From positions 2,192,501 to 2,256,500 of the forward strand of contig JAZGTN010000054.1 in the NCBI GenBank assembly GCA_037783415.1: a stretch of DNA of 64,000 nt, given 5' to 3'. A program made the position numbers and the translations under genes. Below the pieces are notes generated by a model. The model was not told the DNA's origin, did no database searches, and was given only the letters and a program-made list of their open reading frames with translations. This document shows, piece by piece, positions 24,414-38,013 of this stretch. Position 1 is the first letter of the stretch. Each line of letters starts with the position of its first letter. This DNA comes from Leptasterias polaris. Lineage: Eukaryota > Echinodermata > Asteroidea > Forcipulatida > Asteriidae.

Positions 24414-25513
24414 GCGCTGAGATTAATTCTTTACCAAGAAACATGGTTGTACTGAGCAAACTGGTTGATTCTGAGCGTATTCTGAGACGAAAAAAATTCA
24501 AACCCCTCACAACGCGCTGAGATTAATTCTTTACTAAGAAACATGGGTGTACTGAACAAACTGGTTGATTCTGAGCGAATTCTGAGACGAAAAAAATTCA
24601 AACCCCTCAGAATGCACTGAAATTAATTCTTTACTAAGAAACATGGGTGTACTGAACAAACTGGTTGATTCTGAGCGTATTCTGAGACGAAAAAAATTCA
24701 AACCCCTCAGATTGCGCAGAGATTAATTCTTTACTAAGAAACATGGGTGTACTGAACAAACTGGTTGATTCTGAGCGAATTCTGAGACGAAAAAAATTCA
24801 AACCCCTCAGAATGCGCTGAGATTAATTCTTTACTAAGAAACATGGGTGTACTGAACAAACTGGTTGATTCTGAGCGTATTCTGAGACGAAAAAAATTCA
24901 AACCCCTCAAAACGCGCTGAGATTAATTCTTTACTAAGAAACATGGTTGTACTGAACAAACTGGTTGATTCTGAGCGTATTCTGAGACGAAAAAAATTCA
25001 AACCCCTCAAAACGCGCTGAGATTAATTCTTTACTAAGAAACATGGTTGTACTGAACAAACTGGTTGATTCTGAGCGTATTCTGAGACGAAAAAAATTCA
25101 AACCCCTCAAAACGCGCTGAGATTAATTCTTTACTAAGAAACATGGGTGTACTGAACAAACTGGTTGATTCTGAGCGTATTCTGAGACGAAAAAAATTCA
25201 AACCCCTCAAAACGCGCTGAGATTAATTCTTTACTAAGAAACATGGGTGTACTGAACAAACTGGTTGATTCTGAGCGTATTCTGAGACGAAAAAAATTCA
25301 AACCCCTCAAAACGCGCTGAGATTAATTCTTTACTAAGAAACATGGGTGTACTGAACAAACTGGTTGATTCTGAGCGTATTCTGAGACGAAAAAAATTCA
25401 AACCCCTCAAAATGCGCTGAGATTAATTCTTTACTAAGAAACAAGGGTGTACTGAACAAACTGGTTGATTCTTAGCGTATTCTGAGACGAAAAAAATTCA
25501 AACCCCTCAAAAC
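24414..25513 (+). repeat. Cassette A-to-G, copy 6
   Basis: Full 11-monomer order. The A monomer has TTACCAAG in place of TTACTAAG (C at 24435), a change shared with the cassette at 59139 but not the one at 36914. Confidence 0.92.
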
Positions 25514-27713
25514 GCGCTGAGATTAATTCTTTACTAAGAAACATGGGTGTACTGAACAAACTGGTTGATTCTGAGCGAATTCTGAGACGAAAAAAATTCA
25601 AACCCCTCAGAATGCGCTGAAATTAATTCTTTACTAAGAAACATGGGTGTACTGAACAAACTGGTTGATTCTGAGCGTATTCTGAGACGAAAAAAATTCA
25701 AACCCCTCAAAACGCGCTGAGATTAATTCTTTACTAAGAAACATGGGTGTACTGAACAAACTGGTTGATTCTGAGCGTATTCTGAGACGAAAAAAATTCA
25801 AACCCCTCACAACGCGCTGAGATTAATTCTTTACTAAGAAACATGGGTGTACTGAACAAACTGGTTGATTCTGAGCGTATTCTGAGACGAACAAAATTCA
25901 AACCCCTCAAAATGCGCTGAGATTAATTCTTTACTAAGAAACAAGGGTGTACTGAACAAACTGGTTGATTCTTAGCGTATTCTGAGACGAAAAAAATTCA
26001 AACCCCTCAAAACGCGCTGAGATTAATTCTTTACTAAGAAACATGGGTGTACTGAACAAACTGGTTGATTCTGAGCGAATTCTGAGACGAAAAAAATTCA
26101 AACCCCTCAGAATGCGCTGAAATTAATTCTTTACTAAGAAACATGGGTGTACTGAACAAACTGGTTGATTCTGAGCGTATTCTGAGACGAAAAAAATTCA
26201 AACCCCTCAGAATGCGCTGAGATTAATTCTTTACTAAGAAACATGGGTGTACTGAACAAACTGGTTGATTCTGAGCGTATTCTGAGACGAAAAAAATTCA
26301 AACCCCTCAAAACGCGCTGAGATTAATTCTTTACTAAGAAACATGTGTGTACTGAACAAACTGGTTGATTCTGAGCGTATTCTGAGACGAAAAAAATTCA
26401 AACCCCTCAAAATGCGCTGAGATTAATTCTTTACTAAGAAACAAGGGTGTACTGAACAAACTGGTTGATTCTTAGCGTATTCTGAGACGAAAAAAATTCA
26501 AACCCCTCAAAACGCGCTGAGATTAATTCTTTACTAAGAAACATGGGTGTACTGAACAAACTGGTTGATTCTGAGCGTATTCTGAGACGAAAAAAATTCA
26601 AACCCCTCAAAATGCGCTGAGATTAATTCTTTACTAAGAAACAAGGGTGTACTGAACAAACTGGTTGATTCTTAGCGTATTCTGAGACGAAAAAAATTCA
26701 AACCCCTCAAAACGCGCTGAGATTAATTCTTTACTAAGAAACATGGGTGTACTGAACAAACTGGTTGATTCTGAGCGAATTCTGAGACGAAAAAAATTCA
26801 AACCCCTCAGAATGCGCTGAAATTAATTCTTTACTAAGAAACATGGGTGTACTGAACAAACTGGTTGATTCTGAGCGTATTCTGAGACGAAAAAAATTCA
26901 AACCCCTCAAAACGCGCTGAGATTAATTCTTTACTAAGAAACATGGGTGTACTGAACAAACTGGTTGATTCTGAGCGTATTCTGAGACGAAAAAAATTCA
27001 AACCCCTCACAACGCGCTGAGATTAATTCTTTACTAAGAAACATGGGTGTACTGAACAAACTGGTTGATTCTGAGCGTATTCTGAGACGAAAAAAATTCA
27101 AACCCCTCAAAATGCGCTGAGATTAATTCTTTACTAAGAAACAAGGGTGTACTGAACAAACTGGTTGATTCTTAGCGTATTCTGAGACGAAAAAAATTCA
27201 AACCCCTCAAAACGCGCTGAGATTAATTCTTTACTAAGAAACATGGGTGTACTGAACAAACTGGTTGATTCTGAGCGAATTCTGAGACGAAAAAAATTCA
27301 AACCCCTCAGAATGCGCTGAAATTAATTCTTTACTAAGAAACATGGGTGTACTGAACAAACTGGTTGATTCTGAGCGTATTCTGAGACGAAAAAAATTCA
27401 AACCCCTCAGAATGCGCTGAGATTAATTCTTTACTAAGAAACATGGGTGTACTGAACAAACTGGTTGATTCTGAGCGTATTCTGAGACGAAAAAAATTCA
27501 AACCCCTCAAAACGCGCTGAGATTAATTCTTTACTAAGAAACATGTGTGTACTGAACAAACTGGTTGATTCTGAGCGTATTCTGAGACGAAAAAAATTCA
27601 AACCCCTCAAAATGCGCTGAGAATAATTCTTTACTAAGAAACAAGGGTGTACTGAACAAACTGGTTGATTCTGAGCGTATTCTGAGACGAAAAAAATTCA
27701 AACCCCTCAAAAC
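25514..27713 (+). repeat. E'-G-B-O series after the cassette, copy 1
   Basis: Order: B O P E' G B O E J G E' G B O P E' G B O E J and a G-like monomer. A C interrupts the A-tract at 25892. The last monomer (27614) has GAATAATTCT for GATTAATTCT and normal 60G despite 31A. The counterpart at 38014-40113 lacks one monomer; the counterpart at 60239-62438 keeps all these marks. Confidence 0.87.
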
Positions 27714-30700
27714 GCGCTGAGATTAATTCTTTACTAAGAAACATGGGTGTACTGAACAAACTGGTTGATTCTGAGCGAATTCTGAGACGAAAAAAATTCA
27801 AACCCCTCAGAATGCACTGAAATTAATTCTTTACTAAGAAACATGGGTGTACTGAACAAACTGGTTGATTCTGAGCGTATTCTGAGACGAAAAAAATTCA
27901 AACCCCTCAGAATGCGCAGAGATTAATTCTTTACTAAGAAACATGGGTGTACTGAACAAACTGGTTGATTCTGAGCGAATTCTGAGACGAAAAAAATTCA
28001 AACCCCTCAGAATGCGCTGAGATTAATTCTTTACTAAGAAACATGGGTGTACTGAACAAACTGGTTGATTCTGAGCGTATTCTGAGACGAAAAAAATTCA
28101 AACCCCTCAAAATGCGCTGAGATTAATTCTTTACTAAGAAACAAGGGTGTACTGAACAAACTGGTTGATTCTTAGCGTATTCTGAGACGAAAAAAATTCA
28201 AACCCCTCAAAACGCGCTGAGATTAATTCTTTACTAAGAAACATGGGTGTACTGAACAAACTGGTTGATTCTGAGCGAATTCTGAGACGAAAAAAATTCA
28301 AACCCCTCAGAATGCACTGAAATTAATTCTTTACTAAGAAACATGGGTGTACTGAACAAACTGGTTGATTCTGAGCGTATTCTGAGACGAAAAAAATTCA
28401 AACCCCTCAGATTGCGCAGAGATTAATTCTTTACTAAGAAACAAGGGTGTACTGAACAAACTGGTTGATTCTTAGCGTATTCTGAGACGAAAAAAATTCA
28501 AACCCCTCAAAACGCGCTGAGATTAATTCTTTACTAAGAAACATGGGTGTACTGAACAAACTGGTTGATTCTGAGCGAATTCTGAGACGAAAAAAATTCA
28601 AACCCCTCAAAACGCGCTGAGATTAATTCTTTACTAAGAAACATGTGTGTACTGAACAAACTGGTTGATTCTGAGCGAATTCTGAGACGAAAAAAATTCA
28701 AACCCCTCAGAATGCACTGAAATTAATTCTTTACTAAGAAACATGGGTGTACTGAACAAACTGGTTGATTCTGAGCGTATTCTGAGACGAAAAAAATTCA
28801 AACCCCTCAAAACGCGCTGAGATTAATTCTTTACTAAGAAACATGGGTGTACTGAACAAACTGGTTGATTCTGAGCGTATTCTGAGACGAAAAAAATTCA
28901 AACCCCTCACAACGCGCTGAGATTAATTCTTTACTAAGAAACATGGGTGTACTGAACAAACTGGTTGATTCTGAGCGTATTCTGAGACGAAAAAAATTCA
29001 AACCCCTCAAAATGCGCTGAGATTAATTCTTTACTAAGAAACAAGGGTGTACTGAACAAACTGGTTGATTCTTAGCGTATTCTGAGACGAAAAAAATTCA
29101 AACCCCTCAAAACGCGCTGAGATTAATTCTTTACTAAGAAACATGGGTGTACTGAACAAACTGGTTGATTCTGAGCGAATTCTGAGACGAAAAAAATTCA
29201 AACCCCTCAGAATGCGCTGAAATTAATTCTTTACTAAGAAACATGGGTGTACTGAACAAACTGGTTGATTCTGAGCGTATTCTGAGACGAAAAAAATTCA
29301 AACCCCTCAGAATGCGCTGAGATTAATTCTTTACTAAGAAACATGGGTGTACTGAACAAACTGGTTGATTCTGAGCGTATTCTGAGACGAAAAAAATTCA
29401 AACCCCTCAAAACGCGCTGAGATTAATTCTTTACTAAGAAACATGTGTGTACTGAACAAACTGGTTGATTCTGAGCGTATTCTGAGACGAAAAAAATTCA
29501 AACCCCTCAAAATGCGCTGAGATTAATTCTTTACTAAGAAACAAGGGTGTACTGAACAAACTGGTTGATTCTTAGCGTATTCTGAGACGAAAAAAATTCA
29601 AACCCCTCAAAACGCGCTGAGATTAATTCTTTACTAAGAAACATGGGTGTACTGAACAAACTGGTTGATTCTGAGCGAATTCTGAGACGAAAAAAATTCA
29701 AACCCCTCAGAATGCACTGAAATTAATTCTTTACTAAGAAACATGGGTGTACTGAACAAACTGGTTGATTCTGAGCGTATTCTGAGACGAAAAAAATTCA
29801 AACCCCTCAGAATGCGCAGAGATTAATTCTTTACTAAGAAACATGGGTGTACTGAACAAACTGGTTGATTCTGAGCGAATTCTGAGACGAAAAAAATTCA
29901 AACCCCTCAGAATGCGCTGAGATTAATTCTTTACTAAGAAACATGGGTGTACTGAACAAACTGGTTGATTCTGAGCGTATTCTGAGACGAAAAAAATTCA
30001 AACCCCTCAAAATGCGCTGAGATTAATTCTTTACTAAGAAACAAGGGTGTACTGAACAAACTGGTTGATTCTTAGCGTATTCTGAGACGAAAAAAATTCA
30101 AACCCCTCAAAACGCGCTGAGATTAATTCTTTACTAAGAAACATGGGTGTACTGAACAAACTGGTTGATTCTGAGCGAATTCTGAGACGAAAAAAATTCA
30201 AACCCCTCAGAATGCACTGAAATTAATTCTTTACTAAGAAACATGGGTGTACTGAACAAACTGGTTGATTCTGAGCGTATTCTGAGACGAAAAAAATTCA
30301 AACCCCTCAGATTGCGCAGAGATTAATTCTTTACTAAGAAACAAGGGTGTACTGAACAAACTGGTTGATTCTTAGCGTATTCTGAGACGAAAAAAATTCA
30401 AACCCCTCAAAACGCGCTGAGATTAATTCTTTACTAAGAAACATGGGTGTACTGAACAAACTGGTTGATTCTGAGCGAATTCTGAGACGAAAAAAATTCA
30501 AACCCCTCAAAACGCGCTGAGATTAATTCTTTACTAAGAAACATGTGTGTACTGAACAAACTGGTTGATTCTGAGCGAATTCTGAGACGAAAAAAATTCA
30601 AACCCCTCAGAATGCACTGAAATTAATTCTTTACTAAGAAACATGGGTGTACTGAACAAACTGGTTGATTCTGAGCGTATTCTGAGACGAAAAAAATTCA

Positions 30701-32513
30701 AACCCCTCAGAATGCGCAGAGATTAATTCTTTACTAAGAAACATGGGTGTACTGAACAAACTGGTTGATTCTGAGCGTATTCTGAGACGAAAAAAATTCA
30801 AACCCCTCAAAACGCGCTGAGATTAATTCTTTACTAAGAAACATGTGTGTACTGAACAAACTGGTTGATTCTGAGCGTATTCTGAGACGAAAAAAATTCA
30901 AACCCCTCAAAATGCGCTGAGATTAATTCTTTACTAAGAAACAAGGGTGTACTGAACAAACTGGTTGATTCTTAGCGTATTCTGAGACGAAAAAAATTCA
31001 AACCCCTCAAAACGCGCTGAGATTAATTCTTTACTAAGAAACATGGGTGTACTGAACAAACTGGTTGATTCTGAGCGAATTCTGAGACGAAAAAAATTCA
31101 AACCCCTCAGAATGCACTGAAATTAATTCTTTACTAAGAAACATGGGTGTACTGAACAAACTGGTTGATTCTGAGCGTATTCTGAGACGAAAAAAATTCA
31201 AACCCCTCAGAATGCGCAGAGATTAATTCTTTACTAAGAAACATGGGTGTACTGAACAAACTGGTTGATTCTGAGCGAATTCTGAGACGAAAAAAATTCA
31301 AACCCCTCAGAATGCGCTGAGATTAATTCTTTACTAAGAAACATGGGTGTACTGAACAAACTGGTTGATTCTGAGCGTATTCTGAGACGAAAAAAATTCA
31401 AACCCCTCAAAATGCGCTGAGATTAATTCTTTACTAAGAAACAAGGGTGTACTGAACAAACTGGTTGATTCTTAGCGTATTCTGAGACGAAAAAAATTCA
31501 AACCCCTCAAAACGCGCTGAGATTAATTCTTTACTAAGAAACATGGGTGTACTGAACAAACTGGTTGATTCTGAGCGAATTCTGAGACGAAAAAAATTCA
31601 AACCCCTCAGAATGCACTGAAATTAATTCTTTACTAAGAAACATGGGTGTACTGAACAAACTGGTTGATTCTGAGCGTATTCTGAGACGAAAAAAATTCA
31701 AACCCCTCAGATTGCGCAGAGATTAATTCTTTACTAAGAAACAAGGGTGTACTGAACAAACTGGTTGATTCTTAGCGTATTCTGAGACGAAAAAAATTCA
31801 AACCCCTCAAAACGCGCTGAGATTAATTCTTTACTAAGAAACATGGGTGTACTGAACAAACTGGTTGATTCTGAGCGAATTCTGAGACGAAAAAAATTCA
31901 AACCCCTCAAAACGCGCTGAGATTAATTCTTTACTAAGAAACATGTGTGTACTGAACAAACTGGTTGATTCTGAGCGAATTCTGAGACGAAAAAAATTCA
32001 AACCCCTCAGAATGCACTGAAATTAATTCTTTACTAAGAAACATGGGTGTACTGAACAAACTGGTTGATTCTGAGCGTATTCTGAGACGAAAAAAATTCA
32101 AACCCCTCAGAATGCGCAGAGATTAATTCTTTACTAAGAAACATGGGTGTACTGAACAAACTGGTTGATTCTGAGCGTATTCTGAGACGAAAAAAATTCA
32201 AACCCCTCAAAATGCGCTGAGATTAATTCTTTACTAAGAAACAAGGGTGTACTGAACAAACTGGTTGATTCTTAGCGTATTCTGAGACGAAAAAAATTCA
32301 AACCCCTCAAAACGCGCTGAGATTAATTCTTTACTAAGAAACATGGGTGTACTGAACAAACTGGTTGATTCTGAGCGAATTCTGAGACGAAAAAAATTCA
32401 AACCCCTCAGAATGCGCTGAAATTAATTCTTTACTAAGAAACATGGGTGTACTGAACAAACTGGTTGATTCTGAGCGTATTCTGAGACGAAAAAAATTCA
32501 AACCCCTCAAAAC
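27714..32513 (+). repeat. 1.9/1.4/1.5-kb HOR series, copy 1
   Basis: Three units start with B C' D E' G B C K H I C'. They begin at 27714 (1,900 bp, tail P E' G B O E J G), 29614 (1,400 bp, tail D' J G) and 31014 (1,500 bp, tail D' G B O, then class A). The conserved 11-monomer head with changing tails parallels the A-cassette. The series recurs at 40114-44913. Confidence 0.9.
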
Positions 32514-33613
32514 GCGCTGAGATTAATTCTTTACTAAGAAACATGGTTGTACTGAGCAAACTGGTTGATTCTGAGCGTATTCTGAGACGAAAAAAATTCA
32601 AACCCCTCACAACGCGCTGAGATTAATTCTTTACTAAGAAACATGGGTGTACTGAACAAACTGGTTGATTCTGAGCGAATTCTGAGACGAAAAAAATTCA
32701 AACCCCTCAGAATGCACTGAAATTAATTCTTTACTAAGAAACATGGGTGTACTGAACAAACTGGTTGATTCTGAGCGTATTCTGAGACGAAAAAAATTCA
32801 AACCCCTCAGATTGCGCAGAGATTAATTCTTTACTAAGAAACATGGGTGTACTGAACAAACTGGTTGATTCTGAGCGAATTCTGAGACGAAAAAAATTCA
32901 AACCCCTCAGAATGCGCTGAGATTAATTCTTTACTAAGAAACATGGGTGTACTGAACAAACTGGTTGATTCTGAGCGTATTCTGAGACGAAAAAAATTCA
33001 AACCCCTCAAAACGCGCTGAGATTAATTCTTTACTAAGAAACATGGTTGTACTGAACAAACTGGTTGATTCTGAGCGTATTCTGAGACGAAAAAAATTCA
33101 AACCCCTCAAAACGCGCTGAGATTAATTCTTTACTAAGAAACATGGTTGTACTGAACAAACTGGTTGATTCTGAGCGTATTCTGAGACGAAAAAAATTCA
33201 AACCCCTCAAAACGCGCTGAGATTAATTCTTTACTAAGAAACATGGGTGTACTGAACAAACTGGTTGATTCTGAGCGTATTCTGAGACGAAAAAAATTCA
33301 AACCCCTCAAAACGCGCTGAGATTAATTCTTTACTAAGAAACATGGGTGTACTGAACAAACTGGTTGATTCTGAGCGTATTCTGAGACGAAAAAAATTCA
33401 AACCCCTCAAAACGCGCTGAGATTAATTCTTTACTAAGAAACATGGGTGTACTGAACAAACTGGTTGATTCTGAGCGTATTCTGAGACGAAAAAAATTCA
33501 AACCCCTCAAAATGCGCTGAGATTAATTCTTTACTAAGAAACAAGGGTGTACTGAACAAACTGGTTGATTCTTAGCGTATTCTGAGACGAAAAAAATTCA
33601 AACCCCTCAAAAC
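32514..33613 (+). repeat. Cassette A-to-G, copy 7
   Basis: Full 11-monomer order, 8,100 bp after copy 6. It is followed by B O P E' G B O E J(AAAAG) G B, the same tail as after 44914. Confidence 0.92.
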
Positions 33614-34713
33614 GCGCTGAGATTAATTCTTTACTAAGAAACATGGGTGTACTGAACAAACTGGTTGATTCTGAGCGAATTCTGAGACGAAAAAAATTCA
33701 AACCCCTCAGAATGCGCTGAAATTAATTCTTTACTAAGAAACATGGGTGTACTGAACAAACTGGTTGATTCTGAGCGTATTCTGAGACGAAAAAAATTCA
33801 AACCCCTCAAAACGCGCTGAGATTAATTCTTTACTAAGAAACATGGGTGTACTGAACAAACTGGTTGATTCTGAGCGTATTCTGAGACGAAAAAAATTCA
33901 AACCCCTCACAACGCGCTGAGATTAATTCTTTACTAAGAAACATGGGTGTACTGAACAAACTGGTTGATTCTGAGCGTATTCTGAGACGAAAAAAATTCA
34001 AACCCCTCAAAATGCGCTGAGATTAATTCTTTACTAAGAAACAAGGGTGTACTGAACAAACTGGTTGATTCTTAGCGTATTCTGAGACGAAAAAAATTCA
34101 AACCCCTCAAAACGCGCTGAGATTAATTCTTTACTAAGAAACATGGGTGTACTGAACAAACTGGTTGATTCTGAGCGAATTCTGAGACGAAAAAAATTCA
34201 AACCCCTCAGAATGCGCTGAAATTAATTCTTTACTAAGAAACATGGGTGTACTGAACAAACTGGTTGATTCTGAGCGTATTCTGAGACGAAAAAAATTCA
34301 AACCCCTCAGAATGCGCTGAGATTAATTCTTTACTAAGAAACATGGGTGTACTGAACAAACTGGTTGATTCTGAGCGTATTCTGAGACGAAAAAAATTCA
34401 AACCCCTCAAAACGCGCTGAGATTAATTCTTTACTAAGAAACATGTGTGTACTGAACAAACTGGTTGATTCTGAGCGTATTCTGAGACGAAAAAAATTCA
34501 AACCCCTCAAAAGGCGCTGAGATTAATTCTTTACTAAGAAACAAGGGTGTACTGAACAAACTGGTTGATTCTTAGCGTATTCTGAGACGAAAAAAATTCA
34601 AACCCCTCAAAACGCGCTGAGATTAATTCTTTACTAAGAAACATGGGTGTACTGAACAAACTGGTTGATTCTGAGCGAATTCTGAGACGAAAAAAATTCA
34701 AACCCCTCAGAAT
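33614..34713 (+). repeat. Tail of the 12.3-kb segment, copy 1
   Basis: Order: B O P E' G B O E J(AAAAG) G B. It matches 46014-47113. After this the two copies part: C' here ends AAAAC and leads into P, while at 47114 C' ends AGAAT and leads into D. Confidence 0.85.
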
Positions 34714-34913
34714 GCACTGAAATTAATTCTTTACTAAGAAACATGGGTGTACTGAACAAACTGGTTGATTCTGAGCGTATTCTGAGACGAAAAAAATTCA
34801 AACCCCTCAAAACGCGCTGAGATTAATTCTTTACTAAGAAACATGGGTGTACTGAACAAACTGGTTGATTCTGAGCGTATTCTGAGACGAAAAAAATTCA
34901 AACCCCTCACAAC
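34714..34913 (+). repeat. Two-monomer spacer between the 12.3-kb copies
   Basis: C' ending AAAAC, then P. It differs from the D' monomer that precedes copy 1 at 22314. The duplication junction therefore lies near here, inside or next to this C' monomer. Confidence 0.75.
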
Positions 34914-36913
34914 GCGCTGAGATTAATTCTTTACTAAGAAACATGGGTGTACTGAACAAACTGGTTGATTCTGAGCGTATTCTGAGACGAAAAAAATTCA
35001 AACCCCTCAAAATGCGCTGAGATTAATTCTTTACTAAGAAACAAGGGTGTACTGAACAAACTGGTTGATTCTTAGCGTATTCTGAGACGAAAAAAATTCA
35101 AACCCCTCAAAACGCGCTGAGATTAATTCTTTACTAAGAAACATGGGTGTACTGAACAAACTGGTTGATTCTGAGCGAATTCTGAGACGAAAAAAATTCA
35201 AACCCCTCAGAATGCGCTGAAATTAATTCTTTACTAAGAAACATGGGTGTACTGAACAAACTGGTTGATTCTGAGCGTATTCTGAGACGAAAAAAATTCA
35301 AACCCCTCAAAACGCGCTGAGATTAATTCTTTACTAAGAAACATGGGTGTACTGAACAAACTGGTTGATTCTGAGCGTATTCTGAGACGAAAAAAATTCA
35401 AACCCCTCACAACGCGCTGAGATTAATTCTTTACTAAGAAACATGGGTGTACTGAACAAACTGGTTGATTCTGAGCGTATTCTGAGACGAAAAAAATTCA
35501 AACCCCTCAAAATGCGCTGAGATTAATTCTTTACTAAGAAACAAGGGTGTACTGAACAAACTGGTTGATTCTTAGCGTATTCTGAGACGAAAAAAATTCA
35601 AACCCCTCAAAACGCGCTGAGATTAATTCTTTACTAAGAAACATGGGTGTACTGAACAAACTGGTTGATTCTGAGCGAATTCTGAGACGAAAAAAATTCA
35701 AACCCCTCAGAATGCGCTGAAATTAATTCTTTACTAAGAAACATGGGTGTACTGAACAAACTGGTTGATTCTGAGCGTATTCTGAGACGAAAAAAATTCA
35801 AACCCCTCAAAACGCGCTGAGATTAATTCTTTACTAAGAAACATGGTTGTACTGAACAAACTGGTTGATTCTGAGCGTATTCTGAGACGAAAAAAATTCA
35901 AACCCCTCAAAACGCGCTGAGATTAATTCTTTACTAAGAAACATGGGTGTACTGAACAAACTGGTTGATTCTGAGCGTATTCTGAGACGAAAAAAATTCA
36001 AACCCCTCAAAACGCGCTGAGATTATATCTTTACTAAGAAACATGGGTGTACTGAACAAACTGGTTGATTCTGAGCGTATTCTGAGACGAAAAAAATTCA
36101 AACCCCTCAAAATGCGCTGAGATTAATTCTTTACTAAGAAACAAGGGTGTACTGAACAAACTGGTTGATTCTTAGCGTATTCTGAGACGAAAAAAATTCA
36201 AACCCCTCAAAACGCGCTGAGATTAATTCTTTACTAAGAAACATGGGTGTACTGAACAAACTGGTTGATTCTGAGCGAATTCTGAGACGAAAAAAATTCA
36301 AACCCCTCAGAATGCGCTGAAATTAATTCTTTACTAAGAAACATGGGTGTACTGAACAAACTGGTTGATTCTGAGCGTATTCTGAGACGAAAAAAATTCA
36401 AACCCCTCAAAACGCGCTGAGATTAATTCTTTACTAAGAAACATGGGTGTACTGAACAAACTGGTTGATTCTGAGCGTATTCTGAGACGAAAAAAATTCA
36501 AACCCCTCACAACGCGCTGAGATTAATTCTTTACTAAGAAACATGGGTGTACTGAACAAACTGGTTGATTCTGAGCGTATTCTGAGACGAAAAAAATTCA
36601 AACCCCTCAAAATGCGCTGAGATTAATTCTTTACTAAGAAACAAGGGTGTACTGAACAAACTGGTTGATTCTTAGCGTATTCTGAGACGAAAAAAATTCA
36701 AACCCCTCAAAACGCGCTGAGATTAATTCTTTACTAAGAAACATGGGTGTACTGAACAAACTGGTTGATTCTGAGCGAATTCTGAGACGAAAAAAATTCA
36801 AACCCCTCAGAATGCGCTGAAATTAATTCTTTACTAAGAAACATGGGTGTACTGAACAAACTGGTTGATTCTGAGCGTATTCTGAGACGAAAAAAATTCA
36901 AACCCCTCAAAAC
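34914..36913 (+). repeat. 500/600-bp short HOR block, copy 2
   Basis: Same four E'-G-B-O runs (500, 600, 500, 400 bp) as at 22414, including GATTATATCT at 36021-36030. Confidence 0.9.
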
Positions 36914-38013
36914 GCGCTGAGATTAATTCTTTACTAAGAAACATGGTTGTACTGAGCAAACTGGTTGATTCTGAGCGTATTCTGAGACGAAAAAAATTCA
37001 AACCCCTCACAACGCGCTGAGATTAATTCTTTACTAAGAAACATGGGTGTACTGAACAAACTGGTTGATTCTGAGCGAATTCTGAGACGAAAAAAATTCA
37101 AACCCCTCAGAATGCACTGAAATTAATTCTTTACTAAGAAACATGGGTGTACTGAACAAACTGGTTGATTCTGAGCGTATTCTGAGACGAAAAAAATTCA
37201 AACCCCTCAGATTGCGCAGAGATTAATTCTTTACTAAGAAACATGGGTGTACTGAACAAACTGGTTGATTCTGAGCGAATTCTGAGACGAAAAAAATTCA
37301 AACCCCTCAGAATGCGCTGAGATTAATTCTTTACTAAGAAACATGGGTGTACTGAACAAACTGGTTGATTCTGAGCGTATTCTGAGACGAAAAAAATTCA
37401 AACCCCTCAAAACGCGCTGAGATTAATTCTTTACTAAGAAACATGGTTGTACTGAACAAACTGGTTGATTCTGAGCGTATTCTGAGACGAAAAAAATTCA
37501 AACCCCTCAAAACGCGCTGAGATTAATTCTTTACTAAGAAACATGGTTGTACTGAACAAACTGGTTGATTCTGAGCGTATTCTGAGACGAAAAAAATTCA
37601 AACCCCTCAAAACGCGCTGAGATTAATTCTTTACTAAGAAACATGGGTGTACTGAACAAACTGGTTGATTCTGAGCGTATTCTGAGACGAAAAAAATTCA
37701 AACCCCTCAAAACGCGCTGAGATTAATTCTTTACTAAGAAACATGGGTGTACTGAACAAACTGGTTGATTCTGAGCGTATTCTGAGACGAAAAAAATTCA
37801 AACCCCTCAAAACGCGCTGAGATTAATTCTTTACTAAGAAACATGGGTGTACTGAACAAACTGGTTGATTCTGAGCGTATTCTGAGACGAAAAAAATTCA
37901 AACCCCTCAAAATGCGCTGAGATTAATTCTTTACTAAGAAACAAGGGTGTACTGAACAAACTGGTTGATTCTTAGCGTATTCTGAGACGAAAAAAATTCA
38001 AACCCCTCAAAAC
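36914..38013 (+). repeat. Cassette A-to-G, copy 8
   Basis: Full 11-monomer order, with the usual TTACTAAG in the A monomer, unlike its counterparts at 24414 and 59139. Confidence 0.92.

Larger units (their letters stand above)
22414..34713 (+). repeat. 12.3-kb segmental duplication, copy 1
   Basis: 123 monomers. From the left: short 500/600-bp HORs (22414-24413), cassette (24414), P/E'/G/B/O/E/J series (25514-27713), 1.9- and 1.4-kb units (27714-32513), cassette (32514) and tail to B at 34614. The same order recurs at 34914-47113, at offset 12,500 up to about 26.2 kb and 12,400 after it. The left part recurs a third time at 57139-64000. Private changes shared only with that third copy: C at 24435, C at 25892 and A at 27623. 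Confidence 0.93.
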
